Below the pieces are notes generated by a model. It made no database searches and was not told the origin of the DNA. It saw nothing but the letters and a program-made list of their open reading frames with translations. A stretch of 24,508 bases of DNA, from positions 1 through 24,508 of the forward strand of contig JAPPEF010000177.1 of assembly GCA_028875335.1 (NCBI GenBank), in the 5' to 3' direction. Source of the DNA: Gemmatimonadota bacterium. Lineage in GTDB: Bacteria; Latescibacterota; UBA2968; UBA8231. The translations under genes and the position numbers were made by a program. Below are positions 1 to 7,004 of the stretch, piece after piece (the first letter of the stretch is position 1; every line of letters begins with the position of its first letter).

Positions 1-263
1 AGCGTCACCGGGCAGATGTCGGGGCAATAGGTGTACCCGAAGAAGAGCATGGCGGCTTGACCGCGCAAACTTTGCAACTCAAAGCGCGCGCCGTGCTGAT
101 CCACGAGCGCGAAATCGCCGCCAATGCCGCCGAAATCCTGCAAGGAGGGGACCTCCACAGGGGCGGGGGTTTCGACCGGGACCTTTTGGGCCTCCGGCTG
201 CGCGCCGCAAGCTGCGAGCAGCGCAAAAATCGCGCAACAGACCAGCGCGTCAATCGCTCTCAT
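1..263 (-). CDS. Sco1/SenC family copper protein, N-terminal part (cut by window edge)
   Basis: Sco proteins are membrane-tethered, thioredoxin-fold copper chaperones that help assemble the CuA centre of cytochrome c oxidase. The first 87 residues are visible. A lipoprotein signal ends in LLAAC (Cys19), a proline- and valine-rich linker follows, then the start of the thioredoxin fold. The diagnostic CxxxC copper site lies in GYTYCPDICPVT (Cys80 and Cys84), as in the family. The distal histidine ligand lies beyond the window, so the gene is partial here and its integrity cannot be judged. The ATG at 261-263 overlaps the 3' end of the upstream PCu(A)C gene by 14 bases, which points to translational coupling and a shared role in periplasmic copper delivery. 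The family call is secure; the exact partner oxidase is not shown in the window. Confidence 0.9.
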   Translation of the reverse strand, partial: MRAIDALVCCAIFALLAACGAQPEAQKVPVETPAPVEVPSLQDFGGIGGDFALVDQHGARFELQSLRGQAAMLFFGYTYCPDICPVT

Positions 264-690
264 AAAGACCTTTCTTCTGCACCGACACGAGGATGCGCCT
301 TTCCGTTCCATCGCCAAAGCGCAGCACCAACTCCACCTCATCGCCGTCCCGCAGCGGCTGACGCAACTCCATCAGCATCAGGTGGGTACCGCCCGGCTTC
401 AGCGCAACTTCCTCGCCCGCTGGGATCTGCAGCTTTGCTACTCGGCGCATCGTCATGCGGTCGTCTTTGTATTCCATTACGTGTATCTCGGTTTGTTCGG
501 CGGCCTCAGTTGCCACAGCAACCAACTCGACGGAGTCGTCGCCTCGGTTTTCAATGACTAGGTAACCAGCGGCCGGGCTGCGCGGCGGCGGCTCCCGGAT
601 CCAAGCGTCGCGCACGACGATGGGATCGCCGGTATACTCTTTTGCACATCCGACTATCGCAATCAACAAAAACGCAACGACAATTTTCAT
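250..690 (-). CDS. PCu(A)C copper chaperone, lipoprotein
   Basis: This is a 146-residue periplasmic copper chaperone that hands Cu(I) to Sco proteins or directly to the CuA site of cytochrome c oxidase. The family motif H-x10-M-x21-H-x-M is matched exactly by His70, Met81, His103 and Met105. The N-terminus is a lipoprotein signal (hydrophobic residues 3-12, VGC with Cys15), so the protein is probably lipid-anchored. The start was placed at the ATG at 688-690 because the signal peptide begins there and a GAAGGA-like ribosome binding site lies just upstream; an open frame extends further upstream but has no signal-like N-terminus. The gene overlaps the start of the Sco gene by 14 bases, so the two form a copper-delivery pair. 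Confidence 0.93.
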   Translation of the reverse strand: MKIVVAFLLIAIVGCAKEYTGDPIVVRDAWIREPPPRSPAAGYLVIENRGDDSVELVAVATEAAEQTEIHVMEYKDDRMTMRRVAKLQIPAGEEVALKPGGTHLMLMELRQPLRDGDEVELVLRFGDGTERRILVSVQKKGLYESD

Positions 691-721
691 CGGATGTTTT
701 CCTTCGGCCGGTCGTCGACTC

Positions 722-1534
722 TCAGCCCTTGACACCAATCGCCCCAACCATGGGCGGCGATGCAATGCTAGCGTGCGGATCGCGGGCGTTGGCCTGCCAT
801 TCTTCCCAGTGTGCCGCGCACTCTTCCTCGCCCAGTACGCCATGCACCACAAGGTCGGGCAGATACACGCGCAGGAACTGCTCTATCCAGCACCAGAGAC
901 GGTTGCCTGGACGGGCAATACCACCGATCGGGACGACCTCCTCGACCTCCAAACCACACCGCGCCATTAGCTCCGGCAGCTTCCCGCCGATCTCCAACCG
1001 ATCTCCAAAACTCTCATGGACCGCCTCCAGCACGCGCCGCAAGTGGGGATGCTCAATCCGGGCGACAAACGCCCCATAAGCGCAGTAATCCACAACCACT
1101 AAGCGCCCTCCCGTTCTCAGGACCCGTGCTACCCGCTCTATCACCCCTTGCGGTTCCTCTATGAAGCAGAACAACCAGCGGGCAAACGCAGCGTCCATAG
1201 AAGCGGCTGGCAGGTCGAGGGTGCGGACATCCGCTACCGCTACCTCGACTTGCTGCAAGCCGGCTGACGCGGCGCGATACCGGAGAAAATCCGCGAACTT
1301 CGGCGACCCATCAACTGCTAAGACGCGGCCTTCTGCTCCCACGCGCTCGGCCAGTTCCAAGCTGGTAAAGCCCGGTCCGCAACCTAGATCGAGAATCGCC
1401 TGCCCGGTGCTGAACTCGGCACGCTCCCACAAGTCTGCGGTCTCGGGGCGCCACGTGTTGTGCTGCGCTTGCAGGCGGCGTAGTTCCTCTTCGTCGGTCC
1501 CCAACAAGTAATCGCGTTCGGCAGCGGTGCTCAT
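722..1534 (-). CDS. Class I SAM-dependent methyltransferase (UbiE/Methyltransf_11 type)
   Basis: A 270-residue soluble protein with a Rossmann-like methyltransferase core. Motif I is ILDLGCGPGF at about residues 47-56, which binds S-adenosylmethionine. Asp75 in LAVDGSP is the usual acidic residue contacting the ribose. Motif III/IV-like segments (VADVRTLDLP, FARWLFCF) follow. The C-terminal 100 residues form a substrate-capping region rich in Trp and Glu that I cannot assign to a specific substrate. The gene starts 6 bases after the amidohydrolase stop and is probably cotranscribed with it; a GGAG sequence lies inside the end of that gene. The substrate is unknown: quinones, small metabolites and proteins are all possible. 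Confidence 0.85.
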   Translation of the reverse strand: MSTAAERDYLLGTDEEELRRLQAQHNTWRPETADLWERAEFSTGQAILDLGCGPGFTSLELAERVGAEGRVLAVDGSPKFADFLRYRAASAGLQQVEVAVADVRTLDLPAASMDAAFARWLFCFIEEPQGVIERVARVLRTGGRLVVVDYCAYGAFVARIEHPHLRRVLEAVHESFGDRLEIGGKLPELMARCGLEVEEVVPIGGIARPGNRLWCWIEQFLRVYLPDLVVHGVLGEEECAAHWEEWQANARDPHASIASPPMVGAIGVKG

Positions 1535-1540
1535 GGGTGA

Positions 1541-2761
1541 TTACTCCGGCGGCAGGATCAAATACTCGCCCTCGCGGATCCCATAGCTGTCGCCGAGTTC
1601 GGGGTAGTCAATCCCCGCGCGGCCATTCCAATCCCAGACCACTTCGCCGTCCTTGACCGTCAGTTCGCAAAACAGCCGCTGGTGGCCGGCCAACCGGCCG
1701 TCGAACGAATCGGCGTAGCCAAAATTCCCCTCCATCAGCTTCAAGACTGCCACATCAGCCACGGCACCCACCGACAAGTGGCCCAATTCGGAGTGACCAA
1801 TCTCCCGCGCCGGATTGATGGTCGAAGCGCGGATGACCTCGCCGAGCGGCATGCCCATCACCAGAAATTTCGACATGGTCGTCGCCATGTCGAGCATACC
1901 CATGTTCATGCAGAGGACGTGCAGGTCGGTCGAAATCGAGTCTGGATAGAAGCCTTGGGCTATGGCTGGGACCGCGTTGCGGAAACAGAAACTGCCGCCA
2001 CCGTGCCCCACGTCCAAGATCACGCCCCTTGCCCGCGCCTCGTGCAGATAGGGCAGCACCTTGCCCTCGGCGTCAAACCACGGTGTCGGCCCGCGAAAAA
2101 TGTGGGTGCTTATGTCGCCCGGGCGCAGTTTTTCGCCCAAGAGTTGGTAGTAGGGCCGCTCCTTTCTGAAGTAGCCAAAGTCGATCATCACCCGCATCGC
2201 GGCCTTTTCGGCCGCCGCGAGCGTGCGATCGACCGAAATCCATTCGGGACCGATGTAGTGCGCCGTCTTGATGCCTACTACCACGTCCTCGTTTTCTCGC
2301 GCCACGCCCGCTGTCTTGTCGGGATCCATATCGTACGGATTCTGCTCGTGGTCGATAGAGGTCATTCCGGTGCCAGCGATATTGACCAGCGCGAAAAGCC
2401 GTGTCTGACAGCGGTCAATTACCCGGTAGCGAAAATCCTCAAAGTTGCGCCAGCCCGCGCTTCCGGTATCCACCAGCGTCGTCACGCCGGTGCGGAAACT
2501 AAAGCCGTCGGGCAGGATGCTATTGTCGCCAGCCCACGTGTCGCGGTGGCCGGCCGTGGCATAGGCGTGGATGTGGATGTCCACTAGCCCCGGCGTCACG
2601 TAGAGTCCGCTCACGTCGATGACCTGCCCGGCACCTTCCGTCGGCAAGTCCGCATCTACGGCCGCGACCACCTTCCCCTGGATGCCGATGTCCTTGGGCG
2701 CGTCAATGCCGTTTTGGGGATCAATCAGATGACCGCCCTTGAGTATGAGATCAAACTGCAT
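1541..2761 (-). CDS. Amidohydrolase/deacetylase family metallohydrolase
   Basis: A 406-residue amidohydrolase-superfamily enzyme resembling the amidohydrolase/deacetylase (dihydroorotase-like) subgroup. Metal-site residues are visible in order: His63 and His65 in DIHIH, Lys165 in VGIKTA (position of the carboxylated bridging lysine), His220 in DISTHIF, His253 in DVGHGGGSF and Asp279 in SISTDLH. The N-terminal beta-sandwich begins with DLILKGGHLIDPQNGID, typical of dihydroorotase-like enzymes, and the composite domain closes at the C-terminus (GAVADVAVLKL). Members cleave N-acyl or cyclic amide bonds; some act on N-acetylated amino acids or sugars, but the substrate cannot be read from sequence. 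It precedes the methyltransferase on the same strand with a 6-base gap. The ATG at 2759-2761 has a GAGAAG-like ribosome binding site. Confidence 0.88.
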   Translation of the reverse strand: MQFDLILKGGHLIDPQNGIDAPKDIGIQGKVVAAVDADLPTEGAGQVIDVSGLYVTPGLVDIHIHAYATAGHRDTWAGDNSILPDGFSFRTGVTTLVDTGSAGWRNFEDFRYRVIDRCQTRLFALVNIAGTGMTSIDHEQNPYDMDPDKTAGVARENEDVVVGIKTAHYIGPEWISVDRTLAAAEKAAMRVMIDFGYFRKERPYYQLLGEKLRPGDISTHIFRGPTPWFDAEGKVLPYLHEARARGVILDVGHGGGSFCFRNAVPAIAQGFYPDSISTDLHVLCMNMGMLDMATTMSKFLVMGMPLGEVIRASTINPAREIGHSELGHLSVGAVADVAVLKLMEGNFGYADSFDGRLAGHQRLFCELTVKDGEVVWDWNGRAGIDYPELGDSYGIREGEYLILPPE

Positions 2762-2800
2762 GGTGAAACTTCTCCGAGAATTTGGTGGAGATTAGAAGAT

Positions 2801-2827
2801 AAAAAACAGCGTCGCTATTTGCTACGC
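2801..2827 (-). terminator. Probable rho-independent terminator of the squalene synthase gene
   Basis: Read on the minus strand, GCGTAGC, a 5-base loop AAATA and GCGACGC form a 7-bp stem with one A-G mismatch, followed after TG by six T residues. It starts 32 bases after the squalene synthase stop codon and lies upstream of the amidohydrolase start at 2761, so it should separate the two transcripts. The imperfect stem limits confidence. Confidence 0.5.
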
Positions 2828-2858
2828 GATCAGCAGTCTGGCCATTGGGGCCGCAGCT

Positions 2859-3899
2859 TCAGGCCGGAGCCTCTACGTGCGAGGGTAGCTTGCGCGTAAA
2901 CCGCGCAAACAGTGCTTTGAGCACAACGTCGCTGCGCGCCGCAAGGCTGGTCACGATCACGGTTGCCCACACGCTGCGCCGCGAAATTTTGACCTGCTGC
3001 CCACTGGTAAAATCCGCGTGGGTGTGGATGCGCCGCAACGTCAGTACGGCCATGCCCAACGCCCAAAGGCAGAACCGGCGAATGCCGGTTTCGCGCCCAG
3101 GGATGAGCAATGTGAACGCCAGCGCATTGCCGAGGTGCATCTGGGCCACGCCTACCAATTGGCTCAGTGCCGTGCGGAACGCGGGATTCGTCCGGTCGGT
3201 CCCCAGCGAGCGCAGATCAAATCCGACTTGCTGGAACACGTCGCGCGGCAACCAACACGCGCCGCGCGCCCGGTCGTCCCAGATGTCCTTGAGAATGTTG
3301 GTCATCTGCAAGCCCTGGCCGAACGACACGGCGAGCTGCAACAACTTCTTGCGATGGCGGTCGATTTCCGCCGAATAGTCGCAAAACAGCTCGGTGAGCA
3401 TCTCGCCGACGACACCGGCGACATGGTAGCAATAGCGGTCGAGATGGGGGAGATCGTCTAGGCCTTTGAGGCCCGGGCTTTGCTGAAACTCGGCCATGCC
3501 ACGCGACATGATCCGCACACAGCGCACGAGTGCAGCGCGCTGCCGCTCGGAAAACCCCTGCGTGATCCGCAGCACCCTTGGGGTGTTGGCCACAAGCTGG
3601 CGCTCGGCGGGCAACATGCTGTCGGACAGGCGCGGCGCGAGCTGCTCGGCAAATGGGGCGGATGGCTCCTCTCCCGCGACGACCCAGATGAATCGCTCGG
3701 AAAACTCGCGCTTCCCATCGGCCGACAGAGTCGGCTCATCCTCGATGGTGTCGGCGATGCGGCACAGCAGATACGCATTGCCCACGACATCGCGCAGGCC
3801 CGAGGGAAGCTGCGGAATGGTGAGCGCGAACGTGCGCGAGACATCTTGCAAGATCGCGTGCTGCCATGCGAGATCAGCGGTATGTTCGTCAGTCGTCAT
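2859..3899 (-). CDS. Squalene/phytoene synthase family protein, eukaryote-like squalene synthase
   Basis: A 346-residue head-to-head prenyltransferase. The first aspartate-rich motif is DTIED (residues 50-54) and the second lies in NILKDIWDD (Asp205 and Asp209); both bind Mg-diphosphate. YCYHVAGVVGEMLTELF is the conserved central motif, and FGQGLQMTNILKD followed by GACWLPRDVF resembles ERG9-type squalene synthases more than CrtB phytoene synthases. The C-terminus has a hydrophobic segment (about 277-290) and a basic VKISRR stretch comparable to the ERG9 tail. Squalene from farnesyl diphosphate is therefore the likeliest product, feeding hopanoids or sterols, but no cyclase is in the window. 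The ATG at 3899 begins the conserved region; the frame stays open upstream to 4256, but that part includes an intergenic repeat and is not credible protein. Confidence 0.85.
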   Translation of the reverse strand: MTTDEHTADLAWQHAILQDVSRTFALTIPQLPSGLRDVVGNAYLLCRIADTIEDEPTLSADGKREFSERFIWVVAGEEPSAPFAEQLAPRLSDSMLPAERQLVANTPRVLRITQGFSERQRAALVRCVRIMSRGMAEFQQSPGLKGLDDLPHLDRYCYHVAGVVGEMLTELFCDYSAEIDRHRKKLLQLAVSFGQGLQMTNILKDIWDDRARGACWLPRDVFQQVGFDLRSLGTDRTNPAFRTALSQLVGVAQMHLGNALAFTLLIPGRETGIRRFCLWALGMAVLTLRRIHTHADFTSGQQVKISRRSVWATVIVTSLAARSDVVLKALFARFTRKLPSHVEAPA

Positions 3900-4118
3900 G
3901 AGTGTCTCGACGTGGTTTGGTATAAAATATATTTTAATCGCTGAAGTTGTCATGCCTGCACAAGCAGGCATCCAGTAATGTCCATTTGCGGCCCGCCTAA
4001 ATTGCAGCTCTCGGCGTCCGCTTGTAGAAAACGCATCTTCTATTACCCTAAAAGAAAAGTACAATTCTACCGTAATAAAAAGGGGCTTATATTCATAACT
4101 AAGCAAGGGTGTTAAGCG
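3900..4118. other. Intergenic region upstream of squalene synthase and tnpB
   Basis: This is the largest gap in the window (219 bases). It is clearly AT-richer than the surrounding genes. It contains a 14-bp AT palindrome TAAAATATATTTTA at 3923-3936, the ATGCCTGC repeat at 3949-3980 and a run of A-rich sequence before tnpB. The promoter of the squalene synthase gene and the left end of the tnpB element should both lie here, but I cannot place either boundary. I see no open reading frame with gene-like character. Confidence 0.5.
3949..3980. repeat. Short palindromic intergenic repeat of the common ATGCCTGC...GCAGGCAT type
   Basis: A perfect 8-bp inverted repeat, ATGCCTGC (3952-3959) and GCAGGCAT (3964-3971), with an ACAA loop, followed by CCAG. 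In one frame it encodes the peptide MPAQAGIQ, well known as a spurious translation of dispersed bacterial intergenic repeats. It sits in the AT-richer gap between the squalene synthase start and tnpB. Only one copy is present in this window, so its dispersed nature rests on general knowledge. Confidence 0.6.
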
Positions 4119-5264
4119 ATGCTGAGGACGTACACTAGGAAAGCCTATCTGAGTAGGCCAGCGCATGCCAATCTCGACGACTTCCTCGATCAAGCTCGGT
4201 ATCTTTATAACGAGAGCTTGGCTGAGCGTCGAGACGCTTGGGAGCAGGAGAAGCACTCTGTCACGTGTTTACATCAACAGGCCAAGCTGACCAAGCGTCG
4301 AGAGGATCCTCAATGGAGTCGTTTCCCTGCTCGGGTGCAACGTTCTATCCTCAAGCGTCTTGACCGGGCCTACCAGCATTTTTTCAAGCAGGGAGGCTAT
4401 CCTCGCTTCAAGAGCTGGCGCAACGGCATCCATTCTTTTGAAGATCCTGCCCCTGCCAAGGTGAAGTCGTTAGGCAGGTACTACTCCTACAAGGTGAAAG
4501 GTATCGGCCGTCTCAAGTTCAGAGACGCTTTACCGGAGGGGAAAGTCAAGGTGGTTCGAGTGGTCCGTACGCCTCGGCGTATCAAGCTCCAGTTTGTGAT
4601 GGAGGTATCTGCGCCGGAGGTGCTGGATGTTCGTCCTCCTATGGGCATCGACTTAGGTGTTAAGGACCGGGCTACGCTGTCTAACGGCTACAAGGTTCCT
4701 AAAAACATGGTGGATCGTGATAATATCAAGCGACGCCAGCGCATGTTGTCTCGTGCCAAGAAGAGTTCTAACAATCGGGAGAAGAAGCGTCGGCTGTTGG
4801 CCAAGGCATGGCAGCGAGTGACGGAGCGAGAGCGAGGCAAGATACATGAGATAACCGCTGCTCTGATCAAGGATCACGCTTGCCGGTTTGTGGTAGAAGA
4901 CCTGAAGATCCCCAATATGGTGAAGAATCATAACTTGGCTCGATCCATAGTGGAGCAGCAATGGGGCTACTTTGTGCATTGCCTGACCTACAAGGCTGCA
5001 AGTGCCGGTGGGTGGGTCGTCAAGGTAGATCCCCGCAATACGACGCAGCAGTGCTCGGGCTGCGGTGCTATGCCGCGAGACAAACTGGGGCTAAACCAGA
5101 GGATGTATCATTGCTACGCCTGTGGTATGGTCTTAGACCGAGACCTCAACGCGGCCGTCAATATCCTTCACAGAGGGATGATCTCTGACTCGGCCGGGAT
5201 GAGTGCCGAGATGAAGGGAGGATATGTCAAACCAGGAGCTTCATTAGAAGCTCCTACTTCATAG
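4119..5264 (+). CDS. tnpB: TnpB, RNA-guided nuclease of an IS200/IS605-type element (OrfB)
   Basis: A 381-residue TnpB. The N-terminal recognition domain starts with an OrfB helix-turn-helix-like region (residues about 1-100, ending QGGYPRFKSW). The RuvC core follows with Asp178 in GIDLGVKD, Glu260 in VVEDLKI and Asp342 in LDRDLNAAVNIL. A zinc ribbon uses Cys312, Cys315, Cys332 and Cys335. All catalytic and zinc residues are present, so the nuclease looks intact. Known TnpB proteins are guided by an omega-RNA that covers the 3' end of the gene and the element's right end. No tnpA transposase is found nearby, so this is a lone (IS1341-like) copy that depends on a transposase elsewhere. Codon use and AT content differ from neighbouring genes, consistent with mobility. 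The ribosome binding site is weak (AAGGG). Confidence 0.95.
   Translation: MLRTYTRKAYLSRPAHANLDDFLDQARYLYNESLAERRDAWEQEKHSVTCLHQQAKLTKRREDPQWSRFPARVQRSILKRLDRAYQHFFKQGGYPRFKSWRNGIHSFEDPAPAKVKSLGRYYSYKVKGIGRLKFRDALPEGKVKVVRVVRTPRRIKLQFVMEVSAPEVLDVRPPMGIDLGVKDRATLSNGYKVPKNMVDRDNIKRRQRMLSRAKKSSNNREKKRRLLAKAWQRVTERERGKIHEITAALIKDHACRFVVEDLKIPNMVKNHNLARSIVEQQWGYFVHCLTYKAASAGGWVVKVDPRNTTQQCSGCGAMPRDKLGLNQRMYHCYACGMVLDRDLNAAVNILHRGMISDSAGMSAEMKGGYVKPGASLEAPTS
5234..5255 (+). ncRNA. Right-end hairpin of the tnpB element, probable 3' part of an omega-RNA
   Basis: AGGAGCTTC (5234-5242), loop ATTA and GAAGCTCCT (5247-5255) form a perfect 9-bp stem overlapping the last codons of tnpB. IS200/IS605 elements carry subterminal hairpins, and TnpB omega-RNAs are processed from this region with the guide taken from sequence just beyond the element. 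The hairpin is seen directly. Its role as omega-RNA scaffold and the exact element end (probably within 5256-5283) are inferred. Confidence 0.55.
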
Positions 5265-5283
5265 AAAGATATACTGCGTAGGC

Positions 5284-5925
5284 ATGTATATAAATCCCAA
5301 AATAGATCTTAATCACCGATTCAAAGACATCAACTACATCGAATCGCCCAACCAAGGTGGACCCTTTGCCCCGGGGCAGCCGGACACCATCGTCATCCAC
5401 TATACGGCCGGTGCCAACGCCGAGTCGGCCATCCACACCCTCTGCGACCGAGAGCGCAAGGTCTCGGCCCACTTGGTCGTCGGCCGCGACGGTGTCGTGA
5501 CTCAGCTTTTGCCCTTTAACATCGTCGGCTGGCACGCTGGCCGCAGCCAGTGGCGAGAGCGCACGAGCCTCAACCAGTACTCCATCGGCATCGAGATCGA
5601 CAACGCGGGCCAGCTCTCGGAGCGGGATGGCCGCTACGAGTCGTGGTTCGGGCAGACGTATCCGGCCTCAGAAGTCGTGCGCGGCGCACACCGCAACCAG
5701 AGCCTGCCCGGTGCCCATCCGCAAATACGGCAGCCCGTTTCCTTTTGGCATCGCTATGCGGAAGTGCAATTCGAAGTCGTCGAGACCATTTGCGCCGCGC
5801 TGATTGCGGCCTATGGGATATGCCACATCCTCGGTCACGAGGAAATCGCCCCCGACCGCAAGGTCGATCCCGGCCCGGCCTTTCCCCTCGACGAAATGCG
5901 CGCCCGGCTTTTGGCCATCGCCTAA
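5284..5925 (+). CDS. N-acetylmuramoyl-L-alanine amidase (Amidase_2/AmpD-like)
   Basis: A 213-residue zinc amidase that cuts the bond between muramic acid and the stem peptide of peptidoglycan fragments. Zinc ligands match AmpD: His39 in IVIHYTAG, His185 in GHEEIAP and Asp195 in KVDPGPAF, with Lys193 beside it and catalytic Glu104 in SIGIEID. No signal peptide is visible, so a cytoplasmic recycling role like AmpD is more likely than a wall-hydrolase role. The start lies 19 bases after the tnpB stop. The first 17 codons are AT-rich (ATA, AAT) unlike the rest of the gene, and no clear ribosome binding site precedes the ATG. The mobile element may have replaced the native upstream region, and the true N-terminus is uncertain. 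Confidence 0.87.
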   Translation: MYINPKIDLNHRFKDINYIESPNQGGPFAPGQPDTIVIHYTAGANAESAIHTLCDRERKVSAHLVVGRDGVVTQLLPFNIVGWHAGRSQWRERTSLNQYSIGIEIDNAGQLSERDGRYESWFGQTYPASEVVRGAHRNQSLPGAHPQIRQPVSFWHRYAEVQFEVVETICAALIAAYGICHILGHEEIAPDRKVDPGPAFPLDEMRARLLAIA

Positions 5926-5951
5926 CGGGGCGGGAATCATTACTAAGAGCG

Positions 5952-5988
5952 GTCCGTCGCCAATGCGTCGCCAATTTTGGCGACGGAC
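5952..5988. repeat. Palindrome with repeated GTCGCCAA arms upstream of the ABC exporter genes
   Basis: GTCCGTCGCCAA (5952-5963) pairs perfectly with TTGGCGACGGAC (5977-5988). A second CGTCGCCAA copy at 5966-5974 can instead pair with 5977-5985, so two mutually exclusive hairpins are possible. It lies between the amidase stop and the ribosome binding site of the exporter gene. No T-run follows, so a classical terminator is unlikely. Related palindromes occur at 13432-13449 and, weakly, 14702-14721. Confidence 0.6.
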
Positions 5989-6023
5989 GGCACTAGCGAC
6001 GCATCGCAGGAGGCGCGAAACTT

Positions 6024-7004
6024 TTGGCAGAACAAGCACCCGCCATTGATGTCCGCGAATTGAGCAAGACCTATGCGGTTCCCGTGCGCGAGGGCGGCTT
6101 AGCTGCGGCACTCAAGAGCCTAGTGCAGCGCCAGACGCGCCACGTCGAGGCGGTTAAGCAGATTAGCTTTGCGGTCACTTCCGGCGAAATCGTCGGCTTT
6201 TTAGGGCCGAATGGCGCGGGCAAGACCACCAGCCTCAAGATGCTCTCGGGCCTCCTGCACCCCTCCGGCGGGCAAGGGCGAGTCCTCGGTTTTGAACCGT
6301 TCAAGCGGCAGCGCGATTTCCTCCGCCAGATCACCTTGGTGATGGGCAATCGCAACCAGCTACTATGGGACATCCCCGTAATCGACTCCTTTGAGCGCAA
6401 CCGGGCCATCTACCGCCTAGAGCGAAGCGCGTACCGGCAGACGGTCGAAGAATTGACCGCGCTTCTCGACTTAGACGCACTTCTCGACAAGCCCGTGCGC
6501 AACCTCTCCTTGGGCGAGCGCATGAAGTGCGAAATTGCCGCCGCACTTTTGCACAAGCCGCAAGTCCTCTTCCTCGATGAGCCGACCATCGGCCTCGACG
6601 TGACCATGCAGCGGAGGATTCGCGCGTTTTTAACCGAATACAATCAGCGCTACGGTGCCACCGTACTCCTCACCAGTCACTACATGGCCGACGTCGAGGC
6701 GCTTTGTAAACGAGTGGTGGTCATCCACCGCGGACTGCTGCTCTTCGACGGCCAGCTCACCGAGCTTGTGCAGCGCTTCTCACCGCACAAGACGATTATC
6801 GTCGAACTGGAAAACGGACACGGAGACCTCGGCAACTATGGAGAGATCGTCGCCAGTAGCGAAGGACGCGTATCGCTGCGAGTGCCCAAGGCGGAGACAG
6901 CGCAGGTGACCGGGCGGCTCCTCAGCGAGCAACCTGTCCTCGATCTGACGGTGGAGGACCCGCCGATTGAGGACGTGATTGAAGAGGTCTTTGAACGGGC
7001 ATGA
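6024..7004 (+). CDS. ABC-2 type exporter, ATP-binding protein
   Basis: A 326-residue ATPase with Walker A GPNGAGKTT (61-69), Q-loop Gln112, signature LSLGE (161-165), Walker B VLFLDEP (181-187) and switch His219. The N-terminal extension before the Walker A (KSLVQRQTRHVEAVKQISF) and the C-terminal accessory region of about 90 residues resemble ATPases that pair with ABC2_membrane_6 (DUF990) permeases. The start is TTG at 6024, chosen because a full AGGAGG lies at 6008-6013 with 10-base spacing and no ATG or GTG in frame is better placed. The stop overlaps the next gene's ATG (ATGA at 7001-7004). It energises export of an unknown compound by the two permeases that follow. Confidence 0.9.
   Translation: MAEQAPAIDVRELSKTYAVPVREGGLAAALKSLVQRQTRHVEAVKQISFAVTSGEIVGFLGPNGAGKTTSLKMLSGLLHPSGGQGRVLGFEPFKRQRDFLRQITLVMGNRNQLLWDIPVIDSFERNRAIYRLERSAYRQTVEELTALLDLDALLDKPVRNLSLGERMKCEIAAALLHKPQVLFLDEPTIGLDVTMQRRIRAFLTEYNQRYGATVLLTSHYMADVEALCKRVVVIHRGLLLFDGQLTELVQRFSPHKTIIVELENGHGDLGNYGEIVASSEGRVSLRVPKAETAQVTGRLLSEQPVLDLTVEDPPIEDVIEEVFERA

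Noticed and set aside
1682..2587. Long open frame antisense to the amidohydrolase
   Set aside because: It is a shadow of the GC-rich gene on the other strand with no domain, signal or ribosome binding site.
3900..4256. N-terminal extension of the squalene synthase frame to 4256
   Set aside because: It translates the ATGCCTGC intergenic repeat and overlaps the opposite-strand tnpB start; the conserved protein begins near the ATG at 3899.
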